Assembly (NCBI GenBank): GCA_942493135.1
Contig: OW818684.1
Coordinates: 1,674,001-1,738,000 of the forward strand
DNA length: 64,000 nt
Direction of reading: 5' to 3'
Source of the DNA: Planctellipticum sp942493135
Lineage (GTDB): Bacteria; Planctomycetota; Planctomycetia; Planctomycetales; Planctomycetaceae
Every line of letters begins with the position of its first letter. Within the stretch, counting starts at the first letter, position 1. Shown here piece by piece: positions 26,272 through 34,635 of the stretch. Both the position numbers and the translations under genes were made by a program. The notes under the pieces were generated by a model. The model was not told where the DNA came from. It ran no database searches and saw only the letters and a list, made by a program, of their open reading frames with translations.

Positions 26272-27675
26272 ATGAACACGCCAACTCCGTTCTCCCGCCG
26301 CCAGTTGCTGCAGCGTTCCGCCTGTGGTTTCGGTGCGCTGGCGCTGCACGACATCGTCCAGGCCGCTTCGAGTCCGCTCGCGGTTCGACCGCCACATCAG
26401 TCGGCGAAGGCCAAACGCGTCATCTTTCTGTTCATGCAGGGGGGGCCGTCTCAGCCGGATCTGTTCGATCCGAAGGAGTTCATCCGGCAGAAACACGGGC
26501 ATGCGATCGATTCGCCGCTCAGCAAGAACGTTCTGCAGGTGGGGACCGAGAAATTCCTCGCGCTGGCGGCCACGGCCCCGGTGCGTCCGCGCGGCGAGTC
26601 CGGCATGCCGATCTCCGATCTGATGCCGCATCTGGCGGGGGTGGCCGACGACATCTGTCTGCTGCGCGGAATGAATGCCGACAATCCGCAGCACATGCCC
26701 GCAGAACTGCAACTCCACACCGGCACGCTCAGCGACGTCCGGCCTTCGATGGGCGCCTGGATCAGTTACGGACTCGGCACCGAGAATCAGAATCTGCCCA
26801 GCTTCATTACGATCCATCCCCAGCCAGACGTCCGGTACTACGGCTCTGCATTTCTGCCCGCGGCCCATCAGGGAACGAAGCTCACGGTTCCGCTGAATGA
26901 AAACATGTCCCCCATCGAGAATCTGCGCGATGTTTCCGGCGACGCGGTCATCCAGCGGGAACGCATCGATCTGCTCCAGCGGATGAACCGGCGACTCGTC
27001 GACCGGCTCGAACAAGACGCCGGCATGCAGGGGATGATCGAGTCGATGGAACTGGCCTTTCGCATGCAGACCGCCACGCCGGCCCTGGTCGATCTGAAGA
27101 CGGAAACCGAGGCGACGCTTCAGATGTACGGAGTCGGCGGTCCGGAGACCGATCGGAACGGCCGCGCCTGCCTGCTGGCGCGCAAACTGAGCGAGGCGGG
27201 CGTGCGATTCGTCCAGGTCACCATGGGAGGCTGGGATCACCACGGCAACGTGCGCTTGAACCTGCCGAGAAGCTGCGCCCAGACCGACCAGCCCGTGGCG
27301 GCGTTGATTAAAGATCTCAAGGCCCGCGGACTGCTCGAGGACACCCTCGTCGTGTGGTCCGGGGAATTCGGGCGGACTCCGTGGAGCCAGGACCTCAGCG
27401 GCACGGCTCCCATTGGCGATCACGGCCGCGAACACCAGCCGGAGAGCTTCTGCGCCTGGATGGCGGGAGGAGGCATTCGTCGCGGACTGACCTATGGCGA
27501 GACCGACGACCTGGGATTCCGCGTCGTCGCCGGCAAAGTCCACATTCACGATCTGCACGCGACAATGCTGCACCAGCTCGGGCTCGATCATACGCGGCTC
27601 ACCTGGAACCACGTCGGTCGAGACTTCCGGCTGACGGACGTACATGGCTCGGTCGTGCAGGAAATCCTGGCCTAG
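26272..27675 (+). CDS. DUF1501 protein with Tat-type signal
   Basis: A 467-residue DUF1501 member with an N-terminal twin-arginine signal (SRRQLLQ and a hydrophobic run). Family motifs seen are MQGGPSQPDLFD near the start, GGWDHHGN, SGEFGRTP, and DHGREH, which correspond to metal-site and core segments of the sulfatase/phosphatase-like fold. ATG 26272 puts the twin arginines at residues 9-10; an upstream ATG at 26239 would add 11 residues. Neither has a strong ribosome site. It pairs with the PSD1 gene just before it, mirroring the arrangement at 8-12.5 kb, although the two DUF1501 proteins are clearly diverged. Confidence 0.87.
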   Translation: MNTPTPFSRRQLLQRSACGFGALALHDIVQAASSPLAVRPPHQSAKAKRVIFLFMQGGPSQPDLFDPKEFIRQKHGHAIDSPLSKNVLQVGTEKFLALAATAPVRPRGESGMPISDLMPHLAGVADDICLLRGMNADNPQHMPAELQLHTGTLSDVRPSMGAWISYGLGTENQNLPSFITIHPQPDVRYYGSAFLPAAHQGTKLTVPLNENMSPIENLRDVSGDAVIQRERIDLLQRMNRRLVDRLEQDAGMQGMIESMELAFRMQTATPALVDLKTETEATLQMYGVGGPETDRNGRACLLARKLSEAGVRFVQVTMGGWDHHGNVRLNLPRSCAQTDQPVAALIKDLKARGLLEDTLVVWSGEFGRTPWSQDLSGTAPIGDHGREHQPESFCAWMAGGGIRRGLTYGETDDLGFRVVAGKVHIHDLHATMLHQLGLDHTRLTWNHVGRDFRLTDVHGSVVQEILA

Positions 27676-27732
27676 CCTGCCTCGCTCGTTCGCGAACCGA
27701 TCGCGGAAATCTCACCTCGGAATGGACAACCT

Positions 27733-29487
27733 ATGAGAAGCTACGGGCGTCTGCTGTTCGCGGTTCTGACCGGCTTTATTCCGTTTCTGCTGCCGGTCGC
27801 GGCCAGCGCGGCGGTGAAGGTCGAAACCGTCATGGTTCCCCTGCGGGACGGCGTGCGGCTGGCGACCGACATTTACCGCGACGACGCCACCGGGCGCGCG
27901 CCAGTCGTGCTGATGCGTACGCCTTACAACAAGGCCGGCGGCAAAGGGGCGGCCGCGCGATTCGCTGCAGCCGGGTATATTGCCGTCGTCCAGGACTGCC
28001 GCGGCAAGTTCGCGTCGGAGGGGGATTTCATCCCCTACAACAATGAAGGGCAGGACGGCTACGACGCGATCGAGTGGATTCATCGCCAGCCGTGGTGCAA
28101 CGGCCGCATCGGCATGTGGGGCGGGTCCTACGTCGGCGCGACGCAATGGCAGGCGGCGGCCGAGCATCCCCCCGGACTGGTAACGATCACTCCGACCGCC
28201 ACCTGGAGCAGCTTCTACCGCAATCTGTATCTCGGGGGAGCGGTCCGGATGTCGCTGATCGCGAAGTGGGCGTCGGGGAATTCGCCGAAGCCGGAAGGCG
28301 CCGTGGTCACGGATGACTGGAATCGCACGCTGCTGCATCTGCCGCTGAGCGATGTTGACAATCAAGTCGGCTGGCCCATTCCGTGGCTGGAAGGAATGTT
28401 GACGCACCCGTCGCCCGACGGCTACTGGAAGCGGCTCGACCTGACACACGACATGACCGGGCTGAAACTGCCGATGCAGCACGTGGTCGGCTATTACGAT
28501 TTCTTCTCGCGCGAATCGGTCGGCAACTTCACCCGGATGCAGCAGCTCGCTACCGACGAAGAAACGCGAACGCAGCAGCAGTTGATCCTGGGCCCCTGGG
28601 ACCACGGATCGATCGGTCGGTCGCAGGTGGGCGAGATGGACTTCGGTCCACACGCGCAATGGGATGCGACGGCGGCAACCCTCCAATGGTTCGACCGGAC
28701 GCTCAAGCGCGATCCCGGGGTCATCGCGAAACCGCTGGTCCCGGTCCGTTTCTTCATGTTGGGGGAGAACGAGTGGCACGATGCGCAGACGTGGCCGCCG
28801 GACGGCTACGATGAAACAGCGTTCTATCTGCATTCGACCGGCAAGGCCAACACTCGGGCCGGAGACGGCCTCCTCGACCGGAGCGTTCCGACCGCGGAAG
28901 AACCGATTGATCGCTTCCGCGCGGATCCTGCCGATCCGACGCCGGCCTGTCCGGTCACCGACGCTCGCCCATTGCATCTGGCAAGCTGGGCGCCGGTGGA
29001 TCAACGCATCATTGAGGATCGCGACGATGTCCTGGTCTACACTTCGGAACCGCTCAAAGATCCCCTCGCATTCGCCGGCAACGCGCGTGCCGAGTTATTC
29101 GTCTCCGCCGACACGCGCGACGCCGACTGGGTCGTGAAACTCGTCGACGTGCATCCGGACGGAGCCGCGTGGAACCTGGCGGTCGGGATCCTGAGAGGAC
29201 AGTTCCGCGATTCCGAGCGCCACCTGCATCCGCTCGTCCCGGGCGAGGTCTACAAGGTTACGGTCGATCTGGGCCCCATCGCGGCGCAGCTTGCTCCCGG
29301 CCATCGTCTCCGCGTCGACATCTGCGGGGCCTACTTCCCACTCTTCGACCGCAATCCGAACACGGGGGAAGGGCCGTTCGGGGCGACATCGGCGGTCGCC
29401 ACCGAGTCGGTATATCACACGCCGGTCCGGGCATCACGAATCCTGCTGCCAGTCCGCGGCGACAAGCGTCCGCAGGCAGCGCGCTGA
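27733..29487 (+). CDS. secreted CocE/NonD (S15-type) hydrolase
   Basis: A 584-residue exported serine hydrolase. A signal peptide (about 1-26) precedes an alpha/beta hydrolase domain with nucleophile Ser132 in GMWGGSYVG, the DCRGKFAS block, an acid around YYDFFSRES and a His in GPWDHG, followed by a C-terminal jelly-roll domain (from about 380). CocE/NonD enzymes hydrolyse esters or acyl-amide bonds, and related S15 peptidases cleave X-Pro dipeptides. It starts 58 bases after the DUF1501 gene and ends the operon, so it should fall under the GntR-type regulator. The true substrate is not readable. Confidence 0.87.
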   Translation: MRSYGRLLFAVLTGFIPFLLPVAASAAVKVETVMVPLRDGVRLATDIYRDDATGRAPVVLMRTPYNKAGGKGAAARFAAAGYIAVVQDCRGKFASEGDFIPYNNEGQDGYDAIEWIHRQPWCNGRIGMWGGSYVGATQWQAAAEHPPGLVTITPTATWSSFYRNLYLGGAVRMSLIAKWASGNSPKPEGAVVTDDWNRTLLHLPLSDVDNQVGWPIPWLEGMLTHPSPDGYWKRLDLTHDMTGLKLPMQHVVGYYDFFSRESVGNFTRMQQLATDEETRTQQQLILGPWDHGSIGRSQVGEMDFGPHAQWDATAATLQWFDRTLKRDPGVIAKPLVPVRFFMLGENEWHDAQTWPPDGYDETAFYLHSTGKANTRAGDGLLDRSVPTAEEPIDRFRADPADPTPACPVTDARPLHLASWAPVDQRIIEDRDDVLVYTSEPLKDPLAFAGNARAELFVSADTRDADWVVKLVDVHPDGAAWNLAVGILRGQFRDSERHLHPLVPGEVYKVTVDLGPIAAQLAPGHRLRVDICGAYFPLFDRNPNTGEGPFGATSAVATESVYHTPVRASRILLPVRGDKRPQAAR

Positions 29488-29931
29488 TCCGTTCGGGTCC
29501 GTTCTGGCAGGGTGGTCTGCGTGTCGTCGAGCGGCGCCAAGGAGTGAATCCGGAGACCTGCGACCGGCATCTGCATCTGCTTCACCAGCTTGAACTCGGC
29601 CGTCTCTTCTCGGTGCTTCTCGGACATCCGCTCCTCTCCTCACGTTTCAGGGGTTGCTCTCTTTCGAACGCCAACAAAACGTGGGGACAGACTCCCTGAT
29701 CCTGAGGCGCAGCGTCAGGACTCGCGCATCCCCAACTTGAAAGTGCTGTCGTCGGTGCGGTGTGATGCAGTCGCGAGGGCCGGTCGAGGCCCCTTCGCAG
29801 CCGGCGGCACGGTCCGAGATTGACGAGTGGGATTCGCAGCGGGGGAGAATCTGATAAACTGCGGCTGATGGGCGAATGGGTTCGCACGAACTCACGTTGA
29901 ACGGCGTCTCGGCAGCAAGGAGCTCCTCCCG
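29488..29931. other. intergenic region before the LRR gene
   Basis: About 440 bases. It includes TGGGGACAGACTCC (29681-29694), a motif often dispersed in bacterial genomes, and a small hairpin CCTGA/TCAGG just after it. No protein gene is convincing; frames here have no family signature. Confidence 0.35.
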
Positions 29932-30678
29932 ATGAAATCCTGGTCAATCGCGGTGTGTGGACTGATGGTGCTGGCGGGGCTGACCTCCGCAGAAGCCGAA
30001 GAAAAGGCGGGCACGGAGAAGCCGGCGCTGACCGAGGCTCAAAAGCAGGCCATCGAAGTCATCAAGAAATCGGGCGGTCAGGTGCTCGAACTGGCGCAGA
30101 ACGATCCCCGGCTGGACGTCGCCTTCCACCTGTCCGATCAGAAGATCGGCGACGCGCAACTGGAGCCGCTGAAGGGGCTGCCGCAACTGGCGCAACTCAA
30201 TCTGCGGGGAACGGAAGTGACCGACGCCGGGCTGGTGTTCCTGAAGGACTCCAAGGGGCTGGTTCGCTTGCACCTGGAGAAGACCAAGGTGACCGACGCG
30301 GGCCTGGTGAATCTGAAGGGGCTGGAAAACCTCGAATACCTCAATCTGTACGGGACGGCGGTCACGGACGCCGGGCTGGAGAACTTGAAAGAACTGAAGA
30401 AGCTGCGGCATCTGTATCTGTGGCAGACGCCGGTGACGGACGCGGGGGTGGCGGCGCTCAAGGCGGCGACGCCGGGACTGCAGATCGTCCGGGCCCTGGA
30501 GCTGGCGAAGCCCGCCGAGCCGAAGCCGGAAGAGAAAAAGGCCGAAGAAAAGAAACCGGAAGAGAAGAAAGAGGCCGAGAAGAAGCCTGAGGAAAAGAAG
30601 GCTGAAGAGAAGAAAGCCGACGAGAAAAAGCCGGAAGACAAGAAGCCAGAAGAGAAAAAGGAAGAGAAGAAGGAATAG
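29932..30678 (+). CDS. exported leucine-rich repeat protein with Lys/Glu-rich tail
   Basis: A 248-residue protein with a signal peptide (ending AEAEE), about five leucine-rich repeats of the VTDAGL type between residues 60 and 185, and a C-terminal tail of about 60 residues made almost entirely of Lys, Glu, Pro and Ala in the repeat unit EEKKPEEKK. AAGGAG lies 10 bases before the ATG. The LRR part would bind protein; the highly charged tail could reach through or bind the cell envelope. The gene ends with a strong terminator. The repeated DNA of the tail (GAAGAGAAG units) makes it prone to length variation. Confidence 0.78.
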   Translation: MKSWSIAVCGLMVLAGLTSAEAEEKAGTEKPALTEAQKQAIEVIKKSGGQVLELAQNDPRLDVAFHLSDQKIGDAQLEPLKGLPQLAQLNLRGTEVTDAGLVFLKDSKGLVRLHLEKTKVTDAGLVNLKGLENLEYLNLYGTAVTDAGLENLKELKKLRHLYLWQTPVTDAGVAALKAATPGLQIVRALELAKPAEPKPEEKKAEEKKPEEKKEAEKKPEEKKAEEKKADEKKPEDKKPEEKKEEKKE

Positions 30679-30695
30679 TCCTGCAGACCAGTTAT

Positions 30696-30731
30696 ACGGC
30701 CCCGCTTCCTGGTGAAGCCGGGGCCGTTTTC
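30696..30731 (+). terminator. intrinsic terminator after the LRR gene
   Basis: A GC-rich stem (ACGGCCCCG with the right arm CGGGGCCGT, plus inner CTTC/GAAG, one bulge) is followed by TTTT. It starts 17 bases after the stop codon of the LRR gene and just precedes the ribosome site of the YkgJ-type gene, so the two are probably separate transcripts. Confidence 0.75.
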
Positions 30732-30746
30732 GTTGAAGGACCTGCG

Positions 30747-31130
30747 GTGGGAACGGTGCTCGACGTGCTGCAGCCGGCGAGTTGCGACGGTTGCGGGCTG
30801 TGCTGCGAGGGGATCGGTTCGCCGGTGCTGCTGTACGCCACGCGTCCGGGCCGGCGGGATTTCCACCCGTATCGTCCCGACGACCTGCCGGCAGAACTGA
30901 CGGCGGAAATCGACGAGCACTTTTCGGGGTTGCTGCGCGGCCAGGAACCGCAGGAGCGGTGTCTGTGGTTTGATCCCGCGGGACGCACCTGTCGGCACTA
31001 CGAATTCCGGCCGCAGATCTGCAAGGACTACGAGCTTGCGGGATCCGCGTGCCTGCTGCGCCGCGAGGAAGAGCGCCACCGAGCCGCGATGGCTGCCACC
31101 GACGAGAAAAACGACGACGTGTCGGCGTGA
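30747..31130 (+). CDS. YkgJ-family cysteine-cluster protein
   Basis: A 127-residue small protein with eight conserved cysteines: Cys13, 16, 19 and 20 (CDGCGLCC) and Cys72, 82, 92 and 102. This is the YkgJ/Fe-S-binding-like family pattern, believed to bind zinc or an iron-sulfur cluster; function is unknown. The GTG start at 30747 has AAGGA at a 7-base spacing. The previous terminator separates it from the LRR gene, and the next gene is convergent. I see nothing unusual in it. Confidence 0.8.
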   Translation: MGTVLDVLQPASCDGCGLCCEGIGSPVLLYATRPGRRDFHPYRPDDLPAELTAEIDEHFSGLLRGQEPQERCLWFDPAGRTCRHYEFRPQICKDYELAGSACLLRREEERHRAAMAATDEKNDDVSA

Positions 31131-31155
31131 CCCGTCGGTGGCTGGCGTCGGAGAT

Positions 31156-31998
31156 TTATTGTTCGGAGGGACGCGGGCGGTTGGCCCAGTGGCCGGTCGG
31201 GTCGCCGCCCCGGACCCAGACCCCTTTCTGGTTCCAGTCCATGTAGGCGTGGACGTCGGCTGAGGCGTAGCGCAGCGTGAGGCCGCAGCGGCGGCGATCG
31301 GAGTCGTTAGCCTCGGAGCCGTGCAGCAGCAGGTCCGAATGCATCGAGAACTGCCCGGCGGGGAGGACATCGTCCACGAAGGTTCCGTATTGCTCGACGT
31401 TGTCGATCGTCTGGTTGAGGACGTTGTGCTCCTTCGGATCGCTGGGGCGAAACGTCATGCCGCCGAAGTTCTGCGAGCCGGCGACGAACCGCATGCAGGC
31501 GTTTTCCGTGTCGGCGTCGTCGATGGCCAGCCAGACGGTGACGGCCTTCGAAGGGGAGAGAGGCCAGTAACTGGCGTCCTGATGCCAGGCGACGCTTTTG
31601 CCGTCGTGCGGCATCTTGCAGAAGAAGTGCGAGCCCCAGCCGATGACGTTTTCGCCGAGCAGATCACTGACGGCGGCGACAATCCGCGGGTTGGTGAGGA
31701 TATCCCAGACCGGCCCGTACTTGAGGTGGGCCGAGCTGATCGAGTAGCTGTCGCCGCCCGCAGCCACGACGCGGGCGAGCAGGTCGTCGAAGTATTGGCG
31801 GACATTGGCGATTTCGGCGGGGGAGTAAGCGGGCAGCCCTTTGATGAAGCCATCACAGTTGAACTGGGCGACCTGCTCGGGGGTCAAGGTCTTCGGCTGC
31901 GGGTTCTGGACGGGGTGGAACCGCAGGTCGCGCGGGACCGCGGCGAGATCCGACGAATCGAGGACGGCTTTGAAATCGGAGCGCAGAGCGGTCGACAT
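31156..31998 (-). CDS. phytanoyl-CoA dioxygenase (PhyH) family protein
   Basis: A 280-residue Fe(II)/2-oxoglutarate oxygenase. The metal triad is His139 and Asp141 in WHQDASYW and His226 in LLHGSEAN, with a following Arg in the RRRCGLTLRYA region for 2-oxoglutarate. Members hydroxylate acyl chains, amino acids or secondary metabolites, and planctomycetes carry many; the substrate cannot be told. The ATG at 31998 is preceded by GAGG; an open frame extends farther upstream to 32187 but its extra 63 residues are not family-like. It is convergent with the YkgJ-type gene, 25 bases apart. Confidence 0.87.
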   Translation of the reverse strand: MSTALRSDFKAVLDSSDLAAVPRDLRFHPVQNPQPKTLTPEQVAQFNCDGFIKGLPAYSPAEIANVRQYFDDLLARVVAAGGDSYSISSAHLKYGPVWDILTNPRIVAAVSDLLGENVIGWGSHFFCKMPHDGKSVAWHQDASYWPLSPSKAVTVWLAIDDADTENACMRFVAGSQNFGGMTFRPSDPKEHNVLNQTIDNVEQYGTFVDDVLPAGQFSMHSDLLLHGSEANDSDRRRCGLTLRYASADVHAYMDWNQKGVWVRGGDPTGHWANRPRPSEQ

Positions 31999-32240
31999 GG
32001 TGGAGACCTCGGGAGCGGACGCAGGTTGGACGTTGGACCAGTCTGTCAGACGTTGCGGCCGGGGTCCAGTCGGATTTTCGGAAGAGTTTCCTGAAAATAC
32101 GTCGCAACAAAAGGTGACGGCACGGTGAAACCCGTCAGCCTCCGGCGACTGATGCAGACGCCGCTGCACGAGTGCAGTAGTATACAAATTTCCGACACTT
32201 CCGAACGAGAGGTTTCAAGGTCCGAACAGAGAGACTTGTC

Positions 32241-33575
32241 ATGGAAGACTCGAAGCGGCTGGAGGCCGGGGAATCCACCGGCGTATCGGTTTCGTTCTGG
32301 GCCGGAGCGACGCGATGGGGTCTGCTCGCCGCTGGAACGGTGCTTGTGATCGGTGGCGTCGCAGCGAATTGGAGCGGACTGAGATTGGAAGTGGCGGGGC
32401 AACTGGGCCGCCTTCACGTGCAGCGTGAGAAGGGATTCATCGAGCCCTTCAAGAAAGTCGTCGGCGCCGACGTCGTCAGGCCATTCGAACGAGTCGTTGG
32501 TCTGTCGTCGAAGGACATGTTGGCGGGCGATGAGGGGCTCGTTCGTGGAGTTGGCAATCTCAAAACGTTGAGTCTTGAGCAGTCCTCCAATCAGCCGCCG
32601 CTTGACCTGAGTGCGGTCGGCTGGCTGGATCTGGGGAAACTCGATCGACTGTCGCTGACCAGCGATCCGCTGGATCTGACGGCAATCGACTGGTCGGCCC
32701 AGACGGCGTTGCGAGAACTCCGGCTGACTTCGTCAGAGTTTCGTGTCCGTCCAGGAATGCGGTTTCCCGCGACGCTGACCAAGGTTTCGATCAAGGGACA
32801 CCTGCATCCGGATCTGCTGGCTGCACTGGCGAATTCGCCGAAGCTGCAGAGCGTCATGCTGACCGTTCCCGTTGATCTGCCCCAGCCATTCCACTGGGGC
32901 GATGGCTTGCGCGCAGTGCGCACACAAAAACTGGTGGTGCTCGCCAGTCCGATGTTTTCGACAATTCCGACCGAGCACGTCGACTGGGAGGGACTCGGTC
33001 GCCTGCGGGGTGTTGACGAGCTGCAGCTCATTGTGTCGAGCGTCGGTCCGGATGCCTTGCAGAAGCTCTCCAAAGCGAAGGGTCTGCGACAACTGACGCT
33101 GAATTTCGATGCATGGCAGCCGGGAGCGAATGCGCCTCTCAATGGCTTTGATTCCCTGGAGGCGCTGAATCTGATGCAGTGTCTGCGCGCTCCCCCCGAG
33201 CACGGACAATACCCGGGAGAGTCGCTGGTGCTCCACTCGAATCTGCCTGCGCTGCGGAGCCTGACCCTGATGACGCCGTATGCATCCCTCCGGAAAGAGC
33301 ACTTGCCGCTTCTGCAGGGGATCCAGTTGCTGCATGTCGCGAGTCCGCTCGATCCCGGCGTCTGCGAATCGCTCGCCCAATGGCCGGGACTGGAGCGGCT
33401 TTCTCTGACCGGAGCCGATCTGACGCTGGAGAATCTGACGCCGCTGTCCCGAAGCCGGTCGCTGCGCCACCTGTCGATTCCGGGGACGCGCGCGGCGATG
33501 GTCCTCACCGAGGACTGGCGGCAGGAGCATCTCCCCGGCGTTGAGATCATAACGAAGCCGCCGGAGTTGCCGTAA
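32241..33575 (+). CDS. membrane-anchored leucine-rich repeat-like protein (copy A)
   Basis: A 444-residue protein with one N-terminal membrane segment (about residues 25-42) followed by a repeat region of leucine-rich character. It is related to the protein at 34636: both have the RPxxRxVG block after the membrane segment, IDW motifs inside the repeats and the same C-terminal ending (LPGVEII). The membrane anchor and repeats suggest protein binding at the envelope. No catalytic motif is visible. It lies convergent to the nitrilase-type gene, 43 bases apart. Confidence 0.7.
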   Translation: MEDSKRLEAGESTGVSVSFWAGATRWGLLAAGTVLVIGGVAANWSGLRLEVAGQLGRLHVQREKGFIEPFKKVVGADVVRPFERVVGLSSKDMLAGDEGLVRGVGNLKTLSLEQSSNQPPLDLSAVGWLDLGKLDRLSLTSDPLDLTAIDWSAQTALRELRLTSSEFRVRPGMRFPATLTKVSIKGHLHPDLLAALANSPKLQSVMLTVPVDLPQPFHWGDGLRAVRTQKLVVLASPMFSTIPTEHVDWEGLGRLRGVDELQLIVSSVGPDALQKLSKAKGLRQLTLNFDAWQPGANAPLNGFDSLEALNLMQCLRAPPEHGQYPGESLVLHSNLPALRSLTLMTPYASLRKEHLPLLQGIQLLHVASPLDPGVCESLAQWPGLERLSLTGADLTLENLTPLSRSRSLRHLSIPGTRAAMVLTEDWRQEHLPGVEIITKPPELP

Positions 33576-33618
33576 AGGGCACGAACTCCTGCTTGCAACA
33601 TGCCGGCGCGCAACCGCC

Positions 33619-34422
33619 TCAGTCCGTGGAGCCGTCCCGCAATCGCTCCGGGGCAAAACGTTTTGCCAGCAGGCCGGTCGCCCGATCGACATCGATGGAT
33701 TGAATCAGCAGCCCCTCGGTCCCGTACGGCAGGTACGCCTGACAGGCACCTGACGGATCGATCAGGCTGGTCGCCGATTCCGGGAAGTTGAGGGCGTAGT
33801 TGACGCTGGCGAAGTAGATCGTGTTCTCCTTGCTGCGGAGGAGCATCGCCTTCTCGTAGTAGGGGCTGTCCGCCGCTCCCCACTGCGTGAGGCGGACGCC
33901 TTCTCGTTCGGCCCCGGTGTGCTGCGGGTGAAAGACGATCTTTGCGCCGCGGACGGCCGCCCAGCGGACGGCTTCGGGATACCGCCAGCCTTCGTGGCAG
34001 ATCGCCACGCCGAACTTCACCCCATTCACTTCGAAGAGTCGCCGGGAGTCTCCGGGGATATAGAATCGGTCTTCGCTGGGATCGAGCTGGTTCTTGGTCT
34101 GATATCCCAGGCTTCGACCCTGTGCGTCGAAGACATATGCGACGATCTGACGGCCGGAATCCGTGAGCCGTTCGGCACCGAGGATTGCCGCCACCCGGAA
34201 TTCTCGCGTCCACTCCGCCACTGCGCGGAGGAGCCGTTCCTGATCGGCCTGGCCGAAGGGAAGAACGTCAAAATCCTGGCCCCGTAATCCAGGCAGCCAG
34301 GCTTCCGGGAAGCAGACGACTTCGGCGCCCTCGTCGGAGGCTTCGGACAGAAAGTGCCGGAGCTTGTCGAAGCCTTCGTCCCAGGAGGAAGCAACGCGCG
34401 GCGATGCGAGGGCAATGATCAT
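33619..34422 (-). CDS. carbon-nitrogen hydrolase (nitrilase superfamily)
   Basis: A 267-residue amidase/nitrilase-fold enzyme with the complete catalytic triad: Glu40 in FPEAWLPG, Lys110 in GYQTKNQL and Cys142 in AICHEGWRYPE. Members hydrolyse amides or carbamoyl compounds, such as omega-amides or N-carbamoyl amino acids. GAGG precedes the ATG. It is flanked on both sides by the two related LRR proteins on the opposite strand. The substrate is not deducible; cytoplasmic location is expected because no signal peptide is present. Confidence 0.88.
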   Translation of the reverse strand: MIIALASPRVASSWDEGFDKLRHFLSEASDEGAEVVCFPEAWLPGLRGQDFDVLPFGQADQERLLRAVAEWTREFRVAAILGAERLTDSGRQIVAYVFDAQGRSLGYQTKNQLDPSEDRFYIPGDSRRLFEVNGVKFGVAICHEGWRYPEAVRWAAVRGAKIVFHPQHTGAEREGVRLTQWGAADSPYYEKAMLLRSKENTIYFASVNYALNFPESATSLIDPSGACQAYLPYGTEGLLIQSIDVDRATGLLAKRFAPERLRDGSTD

Positions 34423-34635
34423 GGCGACCTCAGGCGGGCTGAAACTTGACGGAACCGACGATCCTGGGAAGGGGGCAGAGTGAGTGCAGTTCTGGACCGA
34501 CGGCTGAATTTCGAATCGCTCCGCGCCGAAATCCAGTCGTGACCTGCGAATCGGAGAGAACTAGGATTATGCGCAGATCGGTCGGTAATGCCGAACCAAA
34601 CTGTCGCTGCGGCGAGCGAATTGGAGGCGGATTAT

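Noticed and set aside
29681..29694. TGGGGACAGACTCC as a mobile-element end
   Set aside because: Single copy without an inverted partner or transposase nearby; not enough to call an element.
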